From positions 1-64,000 of the forward strand of contig NZ_PJAI02000007.1 in the NCBI RefSeq assembly GCF_002843355.2: a DNA stretch of 64,000 bases, given 5' to 3'. Shown one piece after another: positions 19,217 to 28,598 of this stretch. Position numbers and translations under genes: made by a program. Every line of letters starts with the position of its first letter. Position 1 is the stretch's first letter. Under the pieces are notes generated by a model that saw only the letters and a list, made by a program, of their open reading frames with translations, ran no database searches and was not told the origin of the DNA. The DNA is from Colwellia echini. GTDB taxonomy: Bacteria > Pseudomonadota > Gammaproteobacteria > Enterobacterales > Alteromonadaceae.

Positions 19217-19483
19217 ATCATTATCTCGCTTATTTAGTGGGACCATTATTATTATGTTTTTACTACTTGTCTTGAAGTGTCTTTAAAAAGTCGGCCTATT
19301 ATTTAATGTTACCCAAATAATAGGCCGTTATACCAATGGTCTATACCTAGTAGAGATTGTACGTATTAGGTTTTGTACCTTTGAAGTATCAAACAAGTGA
19401 GAATGGAAATAGGTTAAGCTCGTTGAGCCAACACTAAAACACGACTTTTAATATACGCACATTATTGCGCTATCACTAGCGCT

Positions 19484-19497
19484 TACATACGTATTCA
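19484..19497. promoter_or_regulatory. predicted operator of the alpha-glucan regulon, upstream of the MFS gene
   Basis: TACATACGTATTCA matches the palindrome seen six more times in the locus. It lies about 270 bp upstream of the MFS start, just beside a GCGCTA-TCAC-TAGCGC hairpin (19467-19482). A weaker half-match (TGTACGTATTAG) lies near 19359-19370. The remainder of the 19217-19566 gap shows no gene. Confidence 0.7.
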
Positions 19498-19566
19498 GTT
19501 TAGTCATTACCCCATAAAATAAAATTATTTGAACAAAAACACTTAAAAACTTTACAGAATAAAAAT

Positions 19567-20673
19567 TTATTTACTTTGTAAGATAAAAGCGGCTGCGCCG
19601 AGTAAGCCAGGCTGCTCTTCTGTGATCACATAAGTTGGTGCTTGTTCAGTAATGTGTGATAAGCGTCCTTTGGCTTCAAAGCGTTTTCTAAAATTACTTG
19701 CTTGTAAATAATCAATAAAGCGCGGAACTATACCACCCGCAATATAAACCCCACCTTGGCTATTCATTATTAAGGCAAGATTACCGGCAAAGCTACCGAG
19801 TACTTCACAAAAAAGCGATAATGTTTGCTCACATATATTACAACTGCCGTTAAGCGCATTGGCGGTGATTTCTTTAGGTAGCAGGGCACTTTTAATAGTA
19901 GTACTTGCTGTTCCTTTACTTTGATTAGATTGATTAGGCTGATTAGATTGATTAGCTTGGTCAAATGCTACTAACGCTTGATAAATTTGCTCTAGACCAT
20001 AGCCTGACAATAATTGTTCGTATGAAACGCGTTTTTTTATATTTTGAATGAAATTTAGTACGTACTTTTCTTGGTCATTGATAGCTGCAAAGTCAATATG
20101 TCCGCCTTCACCACTAATACAATGCCATTGTTGTTTGCCACCAATATTAAGTGGTACTAAGTTAGCAACACCTAAACCAGTCCCTGGTCCGCATACCGAA
20201 ATAGGTTTTCCATTTATAGTACTGCCACCGCCAATTTTTACTTTTTGTTGATCGGATAAAAGCGGAATAGACATAGCTATTGCGGTGTAGTCATTAATAA
20301 AGGTTAATTCGTTCAGTTTTAATGTGGCTTTAAGCTCTTTTTGAGAAAATTTCCAAGGTAAATTAGTCATGCTAATTAAGTCTTCATCGACTGGACAAGC
20401 AATAGCTAAACAAGCGTTTATATTAAACCCGCTAAGTGATTTTACTTCGATATAATGGGCAACAACATCTGCTAAGCTAGCAAACTCTTTACATTGATAG
20501 GTTTCAATTTCATTAATATCAATTTTAGTCGAAGCATGATTTGTCGAGTCATTATTAGCCGAAGCTTGTGCTAAACGGATATTAGTACCACCAATATCTG
20601 CAATAAGGTGGATCGTGTTTGTTTGTTTGCTATATTCTGCGCTTTGCTGTGTATTAGGTATATTTATAGTCAT
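19567..20673 (-). CDS. glk: glucokinase
   Basis: ATP-dependent phosphorylation of glucose to glucose-6-phosphate (E. coli Glk family, not ROK). The phosphate-binding motif is LIADIGGTNIRLAQ (about 24-36), the catalytic aspartate is in LTFINDYTAIA, and GPGTGLGVANL and the C-terminal GGVYIAGGIVPRFIDYL follow. At 368 aa it is about 45 residues longer than the E. coli enzyme. Part of the excess is an Asn/Gln/Ser low-complexity insert (ANQSNQPNQSNQSKG) encoded by near-repeats of a 9-base unit. It begins 3 bp after the GH31 stop with no ribosome site, so translational coupling is likely. It takes the glucose released by the cluster's hydrolases into glycolysis. Confidence 0.94.
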   Translation of the reverse strand: MTINIPNTQQSAEYSKQTNTIHLIADIGGTNIRLAQASANNDSTNHASTKIDINEIETYQCKEFASLADVVAHYIEVKSLSGFNINACLAIACPVDEDLISMTNLPWKFSQKELKATLKLNELTFINDYTAIAMSIPLLSDQQKVKIGGGSTINGKPISVCGPGTGLGVANLVPLNIGGKQQWHCISGEGGHIDFAAINDQEKYVLNFIQNIKKRVSYEQLLSGYGLEQIYQALVAFDQANQSNQPNQSNQSKGTASTTIKSALLPKEITANALNGSCNICEQTLSLFCEVLGSFAGNLALIMNSQGGVYIAGGIVPRFIDYLQASNFRKRFEAKGRLSHITEQAPTYVITEEQPGLLGAAAFILQSK

Positions 20674-20676
20674 AAT

Positions 20677-23409
20677 TTATTTTACGGTTAAAGTAAGAGG
20701 TTTATGTTGCCAAATGAAAGTGATTGTTAAGGTGTTGTTGTTCTCTTGCCAAACAACACTTTCTGTAAACTCATCACTTTCCGTATGATTGTTCTTAATT
20801 TTTTGAGCTTTTTGATTATCTGTTTGCGCGGCTTGTACATGATTTACATTACGAATTTCCGCATTATTCAAACTTACTTTGCTAGGAGCTTTAGTAACGT
20901 TATGAATCACTACTGTCATCGCTCGCTCAGTCGGCATGCCTTTGTAACCATTACCTGTATGCTTTAGATTGATAGTTAACTGTTTTTTCTGCTGGGCAGA
21001 GAATTGGAGTAATTCAAATAAGCCTTTTTCAATCGCTTGATAAGTTTCACCATCGTCTTCATACATTTCATATTCAGCAGAAGTTACTGAGCTATCGGCA
21101 TAATAATGTAAGGTTAATTTACTGGCGTCATAATCTTGGGTTGATTGAATAGCATCAACCATAGGAATAAATGAGCCCGCGCGAACTAATACGGGTAACT
21201 TTTCTAAACTGGTTGGTAAGTTAACCGTTTGTTGACCTTGGTATTTTTTAGCTGGCGTGTTTTCATCAGTAAAATAATCGAACCACACGCCCGCAGGAAG
21301 ATTTACCGCTACCGACTTAACATCAGGCGATACTACTGGTGTTACTAAAAAGGCATCACCCCAAAAGTAACTACTAGCATTATCAAAGACATTCAAATCT
21401 TTTTTATTTGTAACACTTGTGGTTTTAGCTTTATTTGTTTTAAGTGAGCTATCAAAAATTTGCTCGAAGAAAATAGGGCGCATTAAGGGCATACCCGTGG
21501 TGCTATTTTGATAAGCTAAGGTGTAGTTGTATGGCAGCAACTTATATCTAAGTTTGATGTATTCTCTTAAGATATCTTGCGTTTTTTTGTCGTGAAATAC
21601 GGCTTCAGGTGCTATGTTGTCTTGTCCATGTGGGCGGTAAATAGGTTGGAAAACCCCGTATTGTAACCAGCGAATATACATTTCTTGATCAAAGCTTTCA
21701 CCACCAGCAAAACCGCCTAAATCTGAATGAGTGTAAGCCATGCCTAATATACCCATTTGTAAGCTTAATTCTACTTGTGGTTTTAAGCCTCCCCAAGAGC
21801 GACTTACGTCTCCTGTCCAAGGGATCATGCCATAGCGTTGAGAGCCGGAAAAACCTGAACGCATTAGAATAAATGGTCTTTCATCAGGGCTAATTTTTAG
21901 TTGATTATCAAACACCATTTTTGCCCATTGATGACCATAAACATTATGAATAGCATCAGCATTAACAACACTCCCATCGCTTAAGGTATGTAATGTGTCG
22001 CTTGGGTGAACCTCAGGCTCGCCTAAATCTCCCCACCAACCGCCAACGCCTTGTTGATAAAGTGTTTGGTAAATATCAGTAAACCATTGCTGACCTTTGT
22101 CGTTAAATACATCCACTAAGCCAGTGTTACCAAAATAAAAATCAAATTGTTTCGCTTTACCATTTTTATCTTTAGCTAATGCCTCATGTTCAACAGCATC
22201 ATTCCATTTTTTTGAAGTGCTCAAGATAAAAGGCTCGGTAATTAAAATGGTTTTAACGCCTTTAGCTTTAATCTCGCGGATCATTTTTACCGGGGTAGGG
22301 AAGGCCTCCTTATCCCAGTCAAGATTACCCATGTGGCCTTGAATATCTTTACCAAACCAATATAAATCTAAAACGATGGCATCTAGTGGAAAATCTAAAT
22401 CGATAAATTTATTAACTGTTTCAATAACTTCTGATTCGTTCCTATAACCAAAACGAGAAGCGTAATTTCCCAAAGACCAACGCGGAGGTAAAGGTTGAGT
22501 GCCAGTTACCGCAACATAGTTTTTCATAAGTTCAGGGTAGGTGTCTGCGGCAAAAACAATATAAGCCATGCGTCCTGCAACGGCCGAAAATTCTAATATA
22601 TTGTCGTCTTTTTTGGCTAAATCCATATAACCTTTGGCTGAGTTATCAAACAGTACAATATACTTATTACTCGACATTACCGCCGGTATTGAAAAATTCA
22701 TTTGGTTAGATTCTGTGGTGTAACCGTAATGTGCGCGGTTATATAGCGGGAAGCTATGGCCACGCCTGTCCATACCTAATACTCGCTCTCCGCCGCCGAG
22801 TAATTTTTCAGTGTCGGTTAATTGAAAGCGAAAACCTTGTACGGGTAATATTTCAGTGACTTCGCTTACTGTTTTAACGCTATCAGCTGTAGCTTCTGTA
22901 GTGTCATCCTTATTTTCTTCTACTGTTTCTACTTCAGTTGTTTCGCTAACTGAACCGCTGAAAAACCCTTGTTCTTCTGCTATGAGTAATTGTTTTTTAT
23001 TATTTTCGTCTTCCTGGTAATAACTAATAGAGAAGGGGGCTTTAGTAATAACTGCACTGAGTTTATTAAGTGTTAGGATTAATTGTTTAGCGTTTTCTTG
23101 AATAATAAAGTCATTGGTTTGCGCATTTTCTTTAATGGCAAAAGAAGGTAGTTGGCTAGCAGGAAATACATCATCATGACGCTGATAGTGAGTTGCTATT
23201 GCTCCGTCACCATAAGCTTTTAAAGTAACTTTTGCTTGGCTGGTATTAATAACAAGGCTGTTACTTTTTATTTTATGGTTCAGATAATTAGCATCGGTTG
23301 CAAAAGCTGGCGTTAAAATAGCGAAATAAGTGAATAAACAAGTGAATAAGCAAGTCAATAGACTTGTTAAGTTGTTAGCGTTGAAGTATTTCAATGTGAG
23401 TCTATGCAA
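20677..23409 (-). CDS. exported GH31 alpha-glucosidase
   Basis: Glycoside hydrolase family 31 enzyme of 910 aa releasing glucose from the non-reducing ends of alpha-glucans, or a transglucosidase of the same fold. It has a signal peptide with a long hydrophobic core (to about residue 38) and so acts in the periplasm or outside. A GH31 N-terminal domain is followed by the barrel with GWWGDLGEPEVHPSD (nucleophile Asp) and WTGDVSRSWGG (acid/base Asp), then beta-sandwich C-terminal domains. An acidic insert (about 150-190) with many Glu/Thr is unlike typical homologues. The start is TTG at 23409, supported by a strong AAGGGGA 6 nt upstream. It is the first gene of a pair with glk. Three ATACGTAT operators lie in its upstream region. 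Confidence 0.92.
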   Translation of the reverse strand: MHRLTLKYFNANNLTSLLTCLFTCLFTYFAILTPAFATDANYLNHKIKSNSLVINTSQAKVTLKAYGDGAIATHYQRHDDVFPASQLPSFAIKENAQTNDFIIQENAKQLILTLNKLSAVITKAPFSISYYQEDENNKKQLLIAEEQGFFSGSVSETTEVETVEENKDDTTEATADSVKTVSEVTEILPVQGFRFQLTDTEKLLGGGERVLGMDRRGHSFPLYNRAHYGYTTESNQMNFSIPAVMSSNKYIVLFDNSAKGYMDLAKKDDNILEFSAVAGRMAYIVFAADTYPELMKNYVAVTGTQPLPPRWSLGNYASRFGYRNESEVIETVNKFIDLDFPLDAIVLDLYWFGKDIQGHMGNLDWDKEAFPTPVKMIREIKAKGVKTILITEPFILSTSKKWNDAVEHEALAKDKNGKAKQFDFYFGNTGLVDVFNDKGQQWFTDIYQTLYQQGVGGWWGDLGEPEVHPSDTLHTLSDGSVVNADAIHNVYGHQWAKMVFDNQLKISPDERPFILMRSGFSGSQRYGMIPWTGDVSRSWGGLKPQVELSLQMGILGMAYTHSDLGGFAGGESFDQEMYIRWLQYGVFQPIYRPHGQDNIAPEAVFHDKKTQDILREYIKLRYKLLPYNYTLAYQNSTTGMPLMRPIFFEQIFDSSLKTNKAKTTSVTNKKDLNVFDNASSYFWGDAFLVTPVVSPDVKSVAVNLPAGVWFDYFTDENTPAKKYQGQQTVNLPTSLEKLPVLVRAGSFIPMVDAIQSTQDYDASKLTLHYYADSSVTSAEYEMYEDDGETYQAIEKGLFELLQFSAQQKKQLTINLKHTGNGYKGMPTERAMTVVIHNVTKAPSKVSLNNAEIRNVNHVQAAQTDNQKAQKIKNNHTESDEFTESVVWQENNNTLTITFIWQHKPLTLTVK

Positions 23410-23666
23410 AGCAATCCCCTTTCTTTTTAGTATTGGTATTAATTTTAGCTTTAATTAATAAGTTTAGTTGTAAGCTTGCATTACAACTAAGTATGGCGAA
23501 TGAGTTGAACATGAGTTATGTCTACGTACGTTTATCGCAAGTTAATTTAATGATGAGTTCAGGAATATAGTTGCTATATAAACATTTATTAAACCGAGTT
23601 CATTATAAATAGTCATTACTCATAATCATCAACGATAATAACCCTACTATAGGCTGACAACATCTT

Positions 23667-23680
23667 GAATACGTATGCAT
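23667..23680. promoter_or_regulatory. predicted operator 1, divergent GH31/GH13 region
   Basis: TTGAATACGTATGCA-type site with core ATACGTAT. It lies in the 560-bp divergent region between the GH31 and GH13 genes and is the closest of three to the GH31 gene. Confidence 0.7.
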
Positions 23681-23706
23681 GATTGCTTCATGTTTTTAAT
23701 TTTTAC

Positions 23707-23720
23707 TACATACGTATGTA
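23707..23720. promoter_or_regulatory. predicted operator 2, divergent GH31/GH13 region
   Basis: TACATACGTATGTA is a perfect 14-bp palindrome, the best copy in the window of the alpha-glucan operator. Confidence 0.8.
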
Positions 23721-23737
23721 ATTGTGAATAATCGTAA

Positions 23738-23751
23738 TACATACGTATGCA
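23738..23751. promoter_or_regulatory. predicted operator 3, divergent GH31/GH13 region
   Basis: TACATACGTATGCA, 31 bp (about three helical turns) from operator 2, which would suit co-operative binding. The rest of the 23410-23970 gap holds promoters but no gene. Confidence 0.78.
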
Positions 23752-23970
23752 GAGGCTTTCAGACAGATACTAATTTGCGTATTCTAATAAAAAAAGAAAT
23801 ATTAAATACTTGCTCGGCGACTGCTGAGGTAATTATTACTGAGGTAACACCTAATACTAATGTTTAGAGTTAGCAGCATTTTTTGTGCTGATGTTAATCA
23901 TTAAATAGTCATTAGAGTTAGTACTTAGGTGATGCAAGTATCATTATTAGCAAATTGGCAGGAGTTTCAA

Positions 23971-25599
23971 ATGAATAATCAAATGTGGTGGCGTGGTGCG
24001 GTAATTTATCAAATTTATCCGCGAAGCTTCTATGATGCAAATCAAGATGGTATTGGCGACTTACCGGGTATTATTAGTAAGTTAGACTATATTGCCAGCT
24101 TAGGTGTTGATGCAATTTGGATCTCTCCATTCTTCAAATCACCAATGAAAGATTTTGGTTACGATATTAGTGACTATCGTGATATTGACCCTATTTTTGG
24201 TACGTTAGCCGACTTTGATGAGCTTGTTATTAAAGCTCATGCTTTAGGCATAAAAATAATGATAGACCAAGTGCTGAGTCATACTTCAGATCAACATCAA
24301 TGGTTTATAGATTCTCGTGAAGATCAAACCAATGACAAGGCCGATTGGTATGTATGGGCAGATGCGAAAGCCGATGGCACCGCACCTAATAACTGGCTGT
24401 CAATTTTTGGTGGTACCGGTTGGACATGGGACCCAAGACGTCAACAATATTACTTGCACAACTTTTTAACCAGCCAACCTGATTTGAACTTCCATAATCC
24501 TGAAGTTCGTAAAGCCGTATTAGACAATGTTGAATTTTGGCTTAAACGTGGTGTAGATGGTTTCCGCCTTGATGCGATTAATTTTTGTTTTCATGATGCT
24601 CAATTGCGTGACAATCCTGCTAAACCAAAAGAATTAAGAACAAGCATTGGCTTTGATGAAAAAAATCCTTACGCATATCAATATCATTACTTCAATAACA
24701 CTCAAGACGAAAATCTTGGTTTTATGGAAGAGATCCGCAGCTTACTTAATCAATACCCAGGCGCGGTAGCTTTAGGTGAAATTTCTTCTGAAGATTCATT
24801 AAAAACCATGGCCGAGTACACTCAAGGTGATGCGCGTTTGCATATGGGGTACAGTTTTGACTTATTAACAGATAACTTCAGTGCTAGCTATATCAAGCAA
24901 GTTGTACAAACTCTTGAATCGCGTGTATCAGACGGTTGGCCATGTTGGTCTATTTCAAACCACGATGTAGAGCGAGTTGCTAGCAGATGGGGCGGCTATG
25001 AAAGTAAGTGTTTTACTAAAATGTTGTTTGCGATGATTTCATCATTACGTGGCAGTATTTGTAGTTATCAAGGTGAAGAGCTTGGTCTAACTGAGGCTGA
25101 TATTGCTTATGAAGATATTCAAGACCCTTATGGCATTACCTTTTGGCCGCAGTTTAAAGGCAGAGATGGTTGTAGAACGCCGCATCCATGGCAACATGAC
25201 GCAGAAAATGCTGGATTTACACAAGGCAAGCCCTGGTTGCCAGTGTCAAAAGATCATTATGCCAAATCTGTAGATGTACAAGATCAAAGCTCTGATTCAG
25301 TACTTAACAGCTACCGTCACTTTAATCGCTGGCGTAAAGAGCAGCCGACATTACGTTACGGCGACATTGAATTTATTGAAGTGCAAGATCCTATTTTGGC
25401 TTTTGTTCGTCAATTTGAAGGTGATAAGCTTTTAGTATGTTTTAATTTTAGCGATAAAGCACAAACTATTGCTTTATCTGAATTGACTAAAAATGGCGAA
25501 AGTTTGACTGAAGTATTAGGTCATAAGTTAACTAGCGGCACCATAGTTGATGGTAACTTACAATTACCTGCTTTTGGCTGTTACTACAGTAAGCTTTAG
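23971..25599 (+). CDS. GH13 alpha-glucosidase
   Basis: Cytoplasmic-type enzyme of 542 aa (no signal peptide) of the GH13 oligo-alpha-glucosidase group, cleaving maltose and maltodextrins to glucose. Conserved regions are in order: WWRGAVIYQIYPRSF, DQVLSHTSDQH (region I), GFRLDAINF with the nucleophile (II), LGEISS with the acid/base Glu (III), and SNHDVER (IV). The ATG at 23971 is chosen because CAGGAG lies 6 nt upstream; the frame is open 14 codons further up. It is divergent from the GH31 gene and followed by the amylase gene after 151 bp. Together with the MFS permease and glucokinase it completes an intracellular route. Confidence 0.93.
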   Translation: MNNQMWWRGAVIYQIYPRSFYDANQDGIGDLPGIISKLDYIASLGVDAIWISPFFKSPMKDFGYDISDYRDIDPIFGTLADFDELVIKAHALGIKIMIDQVLSHTSDQHQWFIDSREDQTNDKADWYVWADAKADGTAPNNWLSIFGGTGWTWDPRRQQYYLHNFLTSQPDLNFHNPEVRKAVLDNVEFWLKRGVDGFRLDAINFCFHDAQLRDNPAKPKELRTSIGFDEKNPYAYQYHYFNNTQDENLGFMEEIRSLLNQYPGAVALGEISSEDSLKTMAEYTQGDARLHMGYSFDLLTDNFSASYIKQVVQTLESRVSDGWPCWSISNHDVERVASRWGGYESKCFTKMLFAMISSLRGSICSYQGEELGLTEADIAYEDIQDPYGITFWPQFKGRDGCRTPHPWQHDAENAGFTQGKPWLPVSKDHYAKSVDVQDQSSDSVLNSYRHFNRWRKEQPTLRYGDIEFIEVQDPILAFVRQFEGDKLLVCFNFSDKAQTIALSELTKNGESLTEVLGHKLTSGTIVDGNLQLPAFGCYYSKL

Positions 25600-25750
25600 T
25601 CTTTAAAGCAATAGGTTCAAGCTAGTGCTTGCTATTTATTAGCGGTTAAATGGTACTAGCGAGTTAGCATAAGCGAATTCAACATCCCACTAATCCCACT
25701 AAGTATTAACCACTTATCTAAATAAGTGGTTTACCTAACGAGAGTACACT

Positions 25751-27571
25751 ATGAACTTCATCAGAAAATGTTCACTATTAGCCGCAATAAGTTTGGCTTG
25801 TATCACCTCCAATACAAGTTACGCTACTGCAGCAGAAGCACCTGAGAAATTAAAAGCTAAGGCAGCCTCGTTAGCACCTTATCAACAACGAGAATTGCAA
25901 GATGAAGTATTTTACTTTGTTTTACCTGACCGTTTTTATAACGCTGATACCAGTAATGATTTAGGTGCGGATGCTAATGATAAAAAACGTGCTGCTTCTC
26001 ACGGCGGGCTAGATAAAACTCATAAAGGTATGTATCACGGTGGTGACTTAGCTGGCTTGACTGAAAAGCTACCATACTTAGATAATATGGGAATTAGTGC
26101 TATTTGGCTAACACCTGTTTTACGTAACCGCGCTATGCAAGCTGGTACGTCAGGCTATCATGGTTATTGGATACTAGACTTTACTGAAATAGACCCACAC
26201 CTTGGAAGTAATGCCGAGTTGAAAAACTTTATTGATCAAGCACACAAACGTAATATTAAAGTGTTCTTCGATATAATTACCAACCACACCGCTGATGTTA
26301 TTAAGTACAAAGAATGCCATGGTGAAGATGGTTTAGGTTGGATTGTCGATGCAGCTGAAGGTACTGATTGTCCATTTATATCCATGGCACAAATTGCTGA
26401 AGGTAATCAATACACAGCAATAACTCCAAAGGGGGATGAAGTTTTAAAATCACCCGCGTGGTTAAATAATACTAATTTATATCACAATCAAGGCGACTCT
26501 TTTTGGCATGGTGAAAGCGCTGTTCGTGGTGACTTTTCAGGTCTTGATGATTTATACACAGGTAATGCTATCGTTGTAAATGGCATGATTGATATTTATA
26601 AAGATATTATTGAAGAATTCAAACCAGATGGCTTTAGAATTGATACCGTAAAGCATGTCAACATTGAGTTTTGGCAATTATTTTCTCCTGCTTTACTAAA
26701 ATTTGCAAAAGAGCAGGGTATTAACAATTTTACTATGTTTGCTGAAGTGTACAGTTATGAACCTGAAATATTAAGCCGTTATAGTACTGAAGCTAAAATC
26801 CCAACGGTATTAGATTTTGCCTTTCAAGGGGCTGTAACTAAGGCATTGATTGAACAACAAGGCACAGAGGTCTTAGAGCAACTGTTTGCTAAAGATCACT
26901 TCTATCAAACAAAACACAAGTACATTCCTAATACGGATGCCAATTCGCTGGTTAATTTTACCGGTAATCACGACATGGGACGTTTTGCTTACGGTCTTTC
27001 ACAAAGCCCACATAATTACTCAGAGCAAGAGCAAATAGCGCGTAATTTACTTGCGAATGCCATGATGTTTTTCAGCCGTGGAGTACCGGTTATTTATTAT
27101 GGTGATGAGCAGGGGTTTGTAGGCGATGGTGGCGATCAGGCATCGCGTCAAGATATGATGCCGTCTTTGGTTGATAGTTATAATGACGATGATTTATTAG
27201 CTACAGACTTAACTACTGCTGATGATAACTTTGACACTAACCATCTTTTTTATCGTAGTTTTGCTAAATATGCCGAGTTATATCAGCAATATCCTGCATT
27301 ACGTTTTGGTAAACAAACGGTTGTTTATGCAGAGGATAAGCCAGGGATATTCGCGATAACTCGTGAAATTTCGGCAACTGATAGCAGTGCAGTAAAAAGT
27401 AAGGTAAAACATAAAGCACAGAAATTAATGATTGTTTTTAATACCGCGAACACAGCTCAAAAGCTTAGTGTTTTAACTGATAATAGTCACCGTAGATTAG
27501 TGTATAGCTCGGTAGAAACAAGTAAAGCAGATGAAATAGCGCCATTGAGTTTTGCTATTTATCAATTGTAA
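25751..27571 (+). CDS. secreted GH13 alpha-amylase
   Basis: Endo-acting alpha-amylase-family enzyme of 606 aa with a signal peptide (MNFIRKCSLLAAISLACITS... to about 27). GH13 motifs are FDIITNHTADV (I), DGFRIDTVKHVN (II, nucleophile Asp), FAEVYS (III, acid/base Glu) and FTGNHDMGR (IV). The N-terminal region (VFYFVLPDRFYNADTSND) is typical of calcium-dependent amylases and cyclomaltodextrinase-like enzymes, so product specificity cannot be fixed. A short all-beta C-terminal domain follows. GAGAG lies about 8 nt before the ATG. It probably shares a transcript with the preceding GH13 gene. Confidence 0.92.
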   Translation: MNFIRKCSLLAAISLACITSNTSYATAAEAPEKLKAKAASLAPYQQRELQDEVFYFVLPDRFYNADTSNDLGADANDKKRAASHGGLDKTHKGMYHGGDLAGLTEKLPYLDNMGISAIWLTPVLRNRAMQAGTSGYHGYWILDFTEIDPHLGSNAELKNFIDQAHKRNIKVFFDIITNHTADVIKYKECHGEDGLGWIVDAAEGTDCPFISMAQIAEGNQYTAITPKGDEVLKSPAWLNNTNLYHNQGDSFWHGESAVRGDFSGLDDLYTGNAIVVNGMIDIYKDIIEEFKPDGFRIDTVKHVNIEFWQLFSPALLKFAKEQGINNFTMFAEVYSYEPEILSRYSTEAKIPTVLDFAFQGAVTKALIEQQGTEVLEQLFAKDHFYQTKHKYIPNTDANSLVNFTGNHDMGRFAYGLSQSPHNYSEQEQIARNLLANAMMFFSRGVPVIYYGDEQGFVGDGGDQASRQDMMPSLVDSYNDDDLLATDLTTADDNFDTNHLFYRSFAKYAELYQQYPALRFGKQTVVYAEDKPGIFAITREISATDSSAVKSKVKHKAQKLMIVFNTANTAQKLSVLTDNSHRRLVYSSVETSKADEIAPLSFAIYQL

Positions 27572-27627
27572 AAATGTTTATGATTTCTACTTAGTTGGAA
27601 GCTTAGTTACCCATCTATAAACAATAG

Positions 27628-27662
27628 AAACGGCTTCAATATACATTGAAGCCGTTTTTTTA
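27628..27662 (+). terminator. rho-independent terminator after the amylase gene
   Basis: AAACGGCTTCAAT, loop ATAC and ATTGAAGCCGTTT with a long T-run form a strong 13-bp terminator. Confidence 0.92.
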
Positions 27663-27696
27663 TACCTGATTTCTCTTCTGCTTATCACTCCATTTA

Positions 27697-28365
27697 TCAC
27701 TCGATATGATCGACATTAACTTTTGTTTTTAACCCATTAAGATAATCTGTTTTTAACTCATAAAGGTAAACAGGGGACTTATAAAAGTCAGTCAGGTGTA
27801 TTACTTTACTTTGTTGCAGTCTCTTTTGCAGTCTCAGTTGTAGAGGTGTCTTTGCTGAGGAGCTAGAGATTTGCTGTGAAGTTACTATAGAATAAGGTAA
27901 GGCAAAATTATTACTAATCAAAAAAGTTACATTGCTTTGCTCTAACTGTAATTTATTGCTGATTTTTACCATCGCCTCAGGAAATAAATAACACACGACT
28001 ACCGAGACATTTGAAAGATCAGCTAGGTAAAAGTTCTGCCGATGCAAAGTCAGGTTATGTAACTTCAACAGTTTTTTTAAAATTGTCGATATTAACCACG
28101 GCAGGTACGATAACTCGTAGCCTATTATTTTTCGGTGTGGATATCTCGTAGCAATACGTATTACAAAGCTTCCCCAACCACTGCCTAAATCAACAATAGC
28201 CCCATTTCCTGTTTCATCAGCTAATTGCATCATAGCTAGATAAGCTTTATTAGAGCTTGGCATGGGTGAAATACCTAGTTTTATTGTGTTGTAAATCAGG
28301 GAGCCACTAACCCATAAAGTCAAAAGTAGTAAGCTGCTTAAAAGTAATAATTCAAACGTGAACAA
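27697..28365 (-). CDS. membrane-anchored class I methyltransferase, FAM173-like
   Basis: SAM-dependent methyltransferase of 222 aa with an N-terminal membrane helix (LLLLSSLLLLTLWVSGSLIY) and motif I as VDLGSGWGSFVIRIA. Further motifs are IGYELSYLPW and a VVVCYLFPEAM region followed by FLISNNFALP. This order matches the FAM173/ATPSc-KMT group of lysine methyltransferases, though the bacterial substrate is unknown. The start codon is TTG at 28365 with AAGGG about 6 nt upstream. It lies inside the starch locus but on the opposite strand to the amylase gene and lacks the locus operator, so a link to sugar use is not implied. Confidence 0.75.
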   Translation of the reverse strand: MFTFELLLLSSLLLLTLWVSGSLIYNTIKLGISPMPSSNKAYLAMMQLADETGNGAIVDLGSGWGSFVIRIATRYPHRKIIGYELSYLPWLISTILKKLLKLHNLTLHRQNFYLADLSNVSVVVCYLFPEAMVKISNKLQLEQSNVTFLISNNFALPYSIVTSQQISSSSAKTPLQLRLQKRLQQSKVIHLTDFYKSPVYLYELKTDYLNGLKTKVNVDHIE

Positions 28366-28517
28366 AGTTAACCCTTATCTTGGCAGTAATGCCGCTCTAT
28401 CGTGTGTAATATGTATTAGAAAACCAATTAATGCATACAATAAATAGAGCATAACGGTTTAAACGGTAATTTACTTTTTGATAGTTGTATAGGGTAGGTT
28501 AAAAAGTTGATGTGTAT

Positions 28518-28557
28518 TTAACGAAAAAAAAGCCTGTCAGTGTACTGACAGGCTTTT
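28518..28557 (-). terminator. rho-independent terminator of the TonB-receptor gene
   Basis: AAAAGCCTGTCAG, loop TGTA and CTGACAGGCTTTT pair perfectly over 13 bp. On the minus strand the stem is followed by eight T's, so it ends the receptor transcript. It may also act weakly on the plus strand. Confidence 0.9.
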
Positions 28558-28598
28558 ACTTTGATGCTTTATTTAGCGTATTAAGTTATTTTAACTAC

